Shown: in pieces, positions 14,645-15,675 of the stretch
How positions within the stretch are numbered: the stretch's first letter is position 1
How the letters are laid out: every line of letters starts with the position of its first letter
Source: an uncultured Clostridia bacterium
GTDB taxonomy: Bacteria > Bacillota > Clostridia > Peptostreptococcales > Anaerovoracaceae
Assembly: GCA_934247125.1 (NCBI GenBank)
Contig: CAKQIZ010000046.1
Coordinates: 1 to 15,675, forward strand
Length of the DNA stretch: 15,675 bases
Direction: 5' to 3'
The notes under the pieces: model-generated
What the model was told of the DNA's origin: nothing
What the model saw: the letters and a program-made list of their open reading frames with translations, nothing else
The model's database searches: none
Program-made: the position numbers and the translations under genes

Positions 14645-15012
14645 GTTGCTTTCAGTGCCAGGAGCACCGCCTCCACGGTATGTTGCGATACGCCGTCAGG
14701 TACTTCTATGGTTGCCTGCGGAAGATGAACAATGACGGATGCCCGCATTCCAGCCACGGGAGATGTGACCTCCAGGGGCTTGAACACCAATGGAGATTCT
14801 ACGGGTTTCTCTGGAAGTTTTTCTGATAACGCCGGCATGCTGTCCAAAGTATGTAATCTGACTTTTTTCAGCCAGTAGTAATATGATTTTATATTTATGT
14901 TGTTGGCTTCACACCATGCAACCACCGTCATGGAGCTTGTCTGACATTCAGCTATTCGTTCAGCCCACTGCTGAAGCTTTAGCTTAGATTTAACAGCTGT
15001 AATTTTATCCAT
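14638..15012 (-). CDS. tnpA: IS66 protein TnpA (helix-turn-helix)
   Basis: 124 residues. The N-terminal region (WAERIAECQTSSMTVVAWCE, then NNINIKSYYYWLKKVR) is the helix-turn-helix domain of IS66 Orf1, presumably binding the IS ends. The rest is a Pro/Val-rich tail. The ATG at 15012 has AAGGAGGT upstream. It is the first gene of the element. Confidence 0.93.
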   Translation of the reverse strand: MDKITAVKSKLKLQQWAERIAECQTSSMTVVAWCEANNINIKSYYYWLKKVRLHTLDSMPALSEKLPEKPVESPLVFKPLEVTSPVAGMRASVIVHLPQATIEVPDGVSQHTVEAVLLALKATC

Positions 15013-15110
15013 TATTGAGACCTCCTTAGAGTTAGACCTTTTGGGACTAAGCTAGGCGCCTAGTTTAGTCTAATCTGTTCTAAATTATCTCATCTATGGA
15101 TAATGCGTTA

Positions 15111-15136
15111 AAGGCATCATGTTATTGAGCGCTTAC
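15111..15136 (-). repeat. IS66 terminal inverted repeat (tnpA side)
   Basis: On the minus strand it begins gtaagcgctcaataacatga, then GCCTT. It matches the opposite end at about 21 of 26 positions. Confidence 0.9.
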
Positions 15137-15144
15137 GATTTGCA
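15137..15144. repeat. IS66 target-site duplication, right
   Basis: gatttgca, identical to 12544-12551. Confidence 0.92.
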
Positions 15145-15233
15145 ATGCGCGATGATATGAATTGCTATTTTATAACGGTATTTTTATATACATTAATTAG
15201 ATAAATAGGAGAAATTTTTAGGAGGTGAATAAA

Positions 15234-15352
15234 ATGAAAAAACTGATAAAAAAGTTAAAAAAACAGGTTCAAAGCAGATTTCCATTAAGGAAATAAAACA
15301 CAGTGTTTCTGGTTCACATTGTTTATGTGGCTCACATTGCAGGTGCAGTTAA
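15234..15352 (+). pseudogene. Cys-rich RiPP-like precursor peptide gene, out of frame by one base
   Basis: A near-ideal ribosome binding site (TAGGAGGTGAATAAA) leads to an ATG at 15234. As read, frame 0 gives a 20-residue basic peptide (MKKLIKKLKKQVQSRFPLRK) ending at 15296. After the A6 run behind the ATG, the -1 frame is open to 15352 and reads KKTDKKVKKTGSKQ, then ISIKEIKHSVSG, then SHCLCGSHCRCS. One more A, or a -1 slip on AAA AAA, gives a 39-residue product with Cys 30, 32, 36 and 38 in two GSHCxC units. A basic leader followed by a short Cys-rich core is typical of ribosomal peptide natural product precursors. No modifying enzyme lies within the window beside it. The IS66 insertion 98 nt upstream may have removed its promoter. 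Confidence 0.55.
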
Positions 15353-15431
15353 AATGCGTATAGGCTAGTGTATTGACACGTTGATAATTGCCGGATTTCA
15401 GGATACGGGGATGCAGAAATTAAAATCCGTT

Positions 15432-15483
15432 AAAAGTATAACCTTTTATGACGAAAACACAATCATAGAAGGTTATACTTTTT
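15432..15483. terminator. Strong bidirectional rho-independent terminator
   Basis: A 14-bp perfect stem (aaaagtataacctt at 15432-15445 with its complement at 15469-15482) extends by about five more pairs with one G-T wobble. The loop is about 13 bases. T-runs follow on both strands (TTTTT on +, TTTT on -). It lies 11 nt past the stop of the minus-strand CHAT-like gene and also faces transcription of the peptide gene from the left. Confidence 0.85.
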
Positions 15484-15493
15484 ATATGTGCAC

Positions 15494-15675
15494 TTATACC
15501 CCGCCAATGATGAATCCGCTCCAGAAAAACGGATGTCTGAACGGATATTTCCCCAGATGACGGAGCTCACGCCTAAGTCGTCTGAATGCAGAGGATTCTT
15601 TCGATATGGATCTGAGCAATATGTCTTCGACCTTGTCTTTATCTGTCTTTTGAATTCTATCTCTTGCAAACCGGA
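15494..15675 (-). CDS. C-terminal end of a second CHAT-like protein, partial
   Basis: The minus strand is open from the window edge to TAA at 15494-15496. It gives RRELRHLGKYPFRHPFFW followed by SGFIIGGV, nearly identical to the + strand tail at 1-182. Differences include Lys-Asn to Lys-Glu, one Leu to Ile near the end and a few silent changes, and a different stop codon (TAA versus TAG). Sequence similarity ends at the stop. The downstream terminator fits a gene end. The catalytic part lies outside the window. CHAT identity is inferred from the ending and has the same uncertainty as for the other copy. Confidence 0.6.
   Translation of the reverse strand, partial: RFARDRIQKTDKDKVEDILLRSISKESSAFRRLRRELRHLGKYPFRHPFFWSGFIIGGV

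Larger units (their letters stand above)
12552..15136 (-). mobile_element. Intact IS66-family insertion sequence
   Basis: 2585 bp bounded by imperfect inverted repeats that start GTAAGCG at 12552 and, on the other strand, GTAAGCG at 15136. About 21 of the first 26 bases match, including a shared ATGATGCCTT block. The flanks are a perfect 8-bp duplication, gatttgca, as expected for IS66. It encodes TnpA, TnpB and TnpC in order on the minus strand, all intact. It has split the stretch between the transposase remnant and the peptide gene region. Confidence 0.95.

Overview
The window looks like chromosomal accessory DNA from a low-to-moderate GC Gram-positive bacterium, probably a Clostridia/Lachnospiraceae-type gut or rumen anaerobe. 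This is inferred from the strong AGGAGG-type ribosome binding sites, DUF6273 proteins, CHAT-like protein tails, and IS66 and IS110 elements. No rRNA, tRNA, CRISPR array or housekeeping gene was seen, so the host cannot be fixed.

Layout. (1) Both edges of the window are the last ~60 codons of two nearly identical, convergent genes (1-182 on +, 15494-15675 on -). Their shared ending (HPFFWSGFI-GG-stop) resembles the C-terminus of CHAT caspase-like peptidase domains. The homology stops exactly at the stop codons. (2) 652-5054, minus strand (operon B): a promoter at 5079-5107, a small protein carrying only the C-terminal part of a ClpX-like AAA+ module (interrupted at a G7 tract), a membrane gluzincin-type metalloprotease (HEAYH), a 79-aa protein, and two tandem DUF6273 proteins. 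(3) 5108-6225: scar region with a 188-bp repeat copy and a decayed IS110 transposase. (4) 6361-12165, minus strand (operon A): the centre of interest. (5) 12207-15136: the second copy of the 188-bp repeat, a transposase C-terminal remnant, and an intact IS66 element with 8-bp target duplication. (6) 15137-15493: a frameshifted Cys-rich peptide gene and a bidirectional terminator.

Operon A reads, in transcription order: a short protein of unknown role; a protein made of 13 tandem 14-residue units (GEQKETLPGGGFHG); a 41-aa small ORF with a TTG start; a 76-aa membrane protein; a ClpA/B-D2-like AAA+ ATPase with a novel ~98-aa N-terminal domain; a fused JAMM/JAB deubiquitinase-like peptidase plus ThiF/E1-like adenylyltransferase; a 99-aa stand-alone copy of the AAA+ N-terminal domain; a membrane-anchored 147-aa protein with an E2-like H..H...C arrangement; and a split, probably decayed relative of it. 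Spacings are mostly 10-20 nt with ribosome binding sites overlapping the preceding stop. This has the parts list of a bacterial ubiquitin-like conjugation pathway (E1, candidate E2, JAB isopeptidase) coupled to an unfoldase and the membrane. No standard ubiquitin-fold protein is visible. The Gly-Gly- and Lys-containing repeat protein, or the 41-aa peptide, is the candidate modifier or substrate. An alternative is a peptide-modification (RiPP-like) pathway using the ThiF domain.

The 188-bp direct repeats bracket operon A, and the inverted CHAT-like ends bracket the whole window, so both deletion of operon A and inversion of the window are structurally possible.
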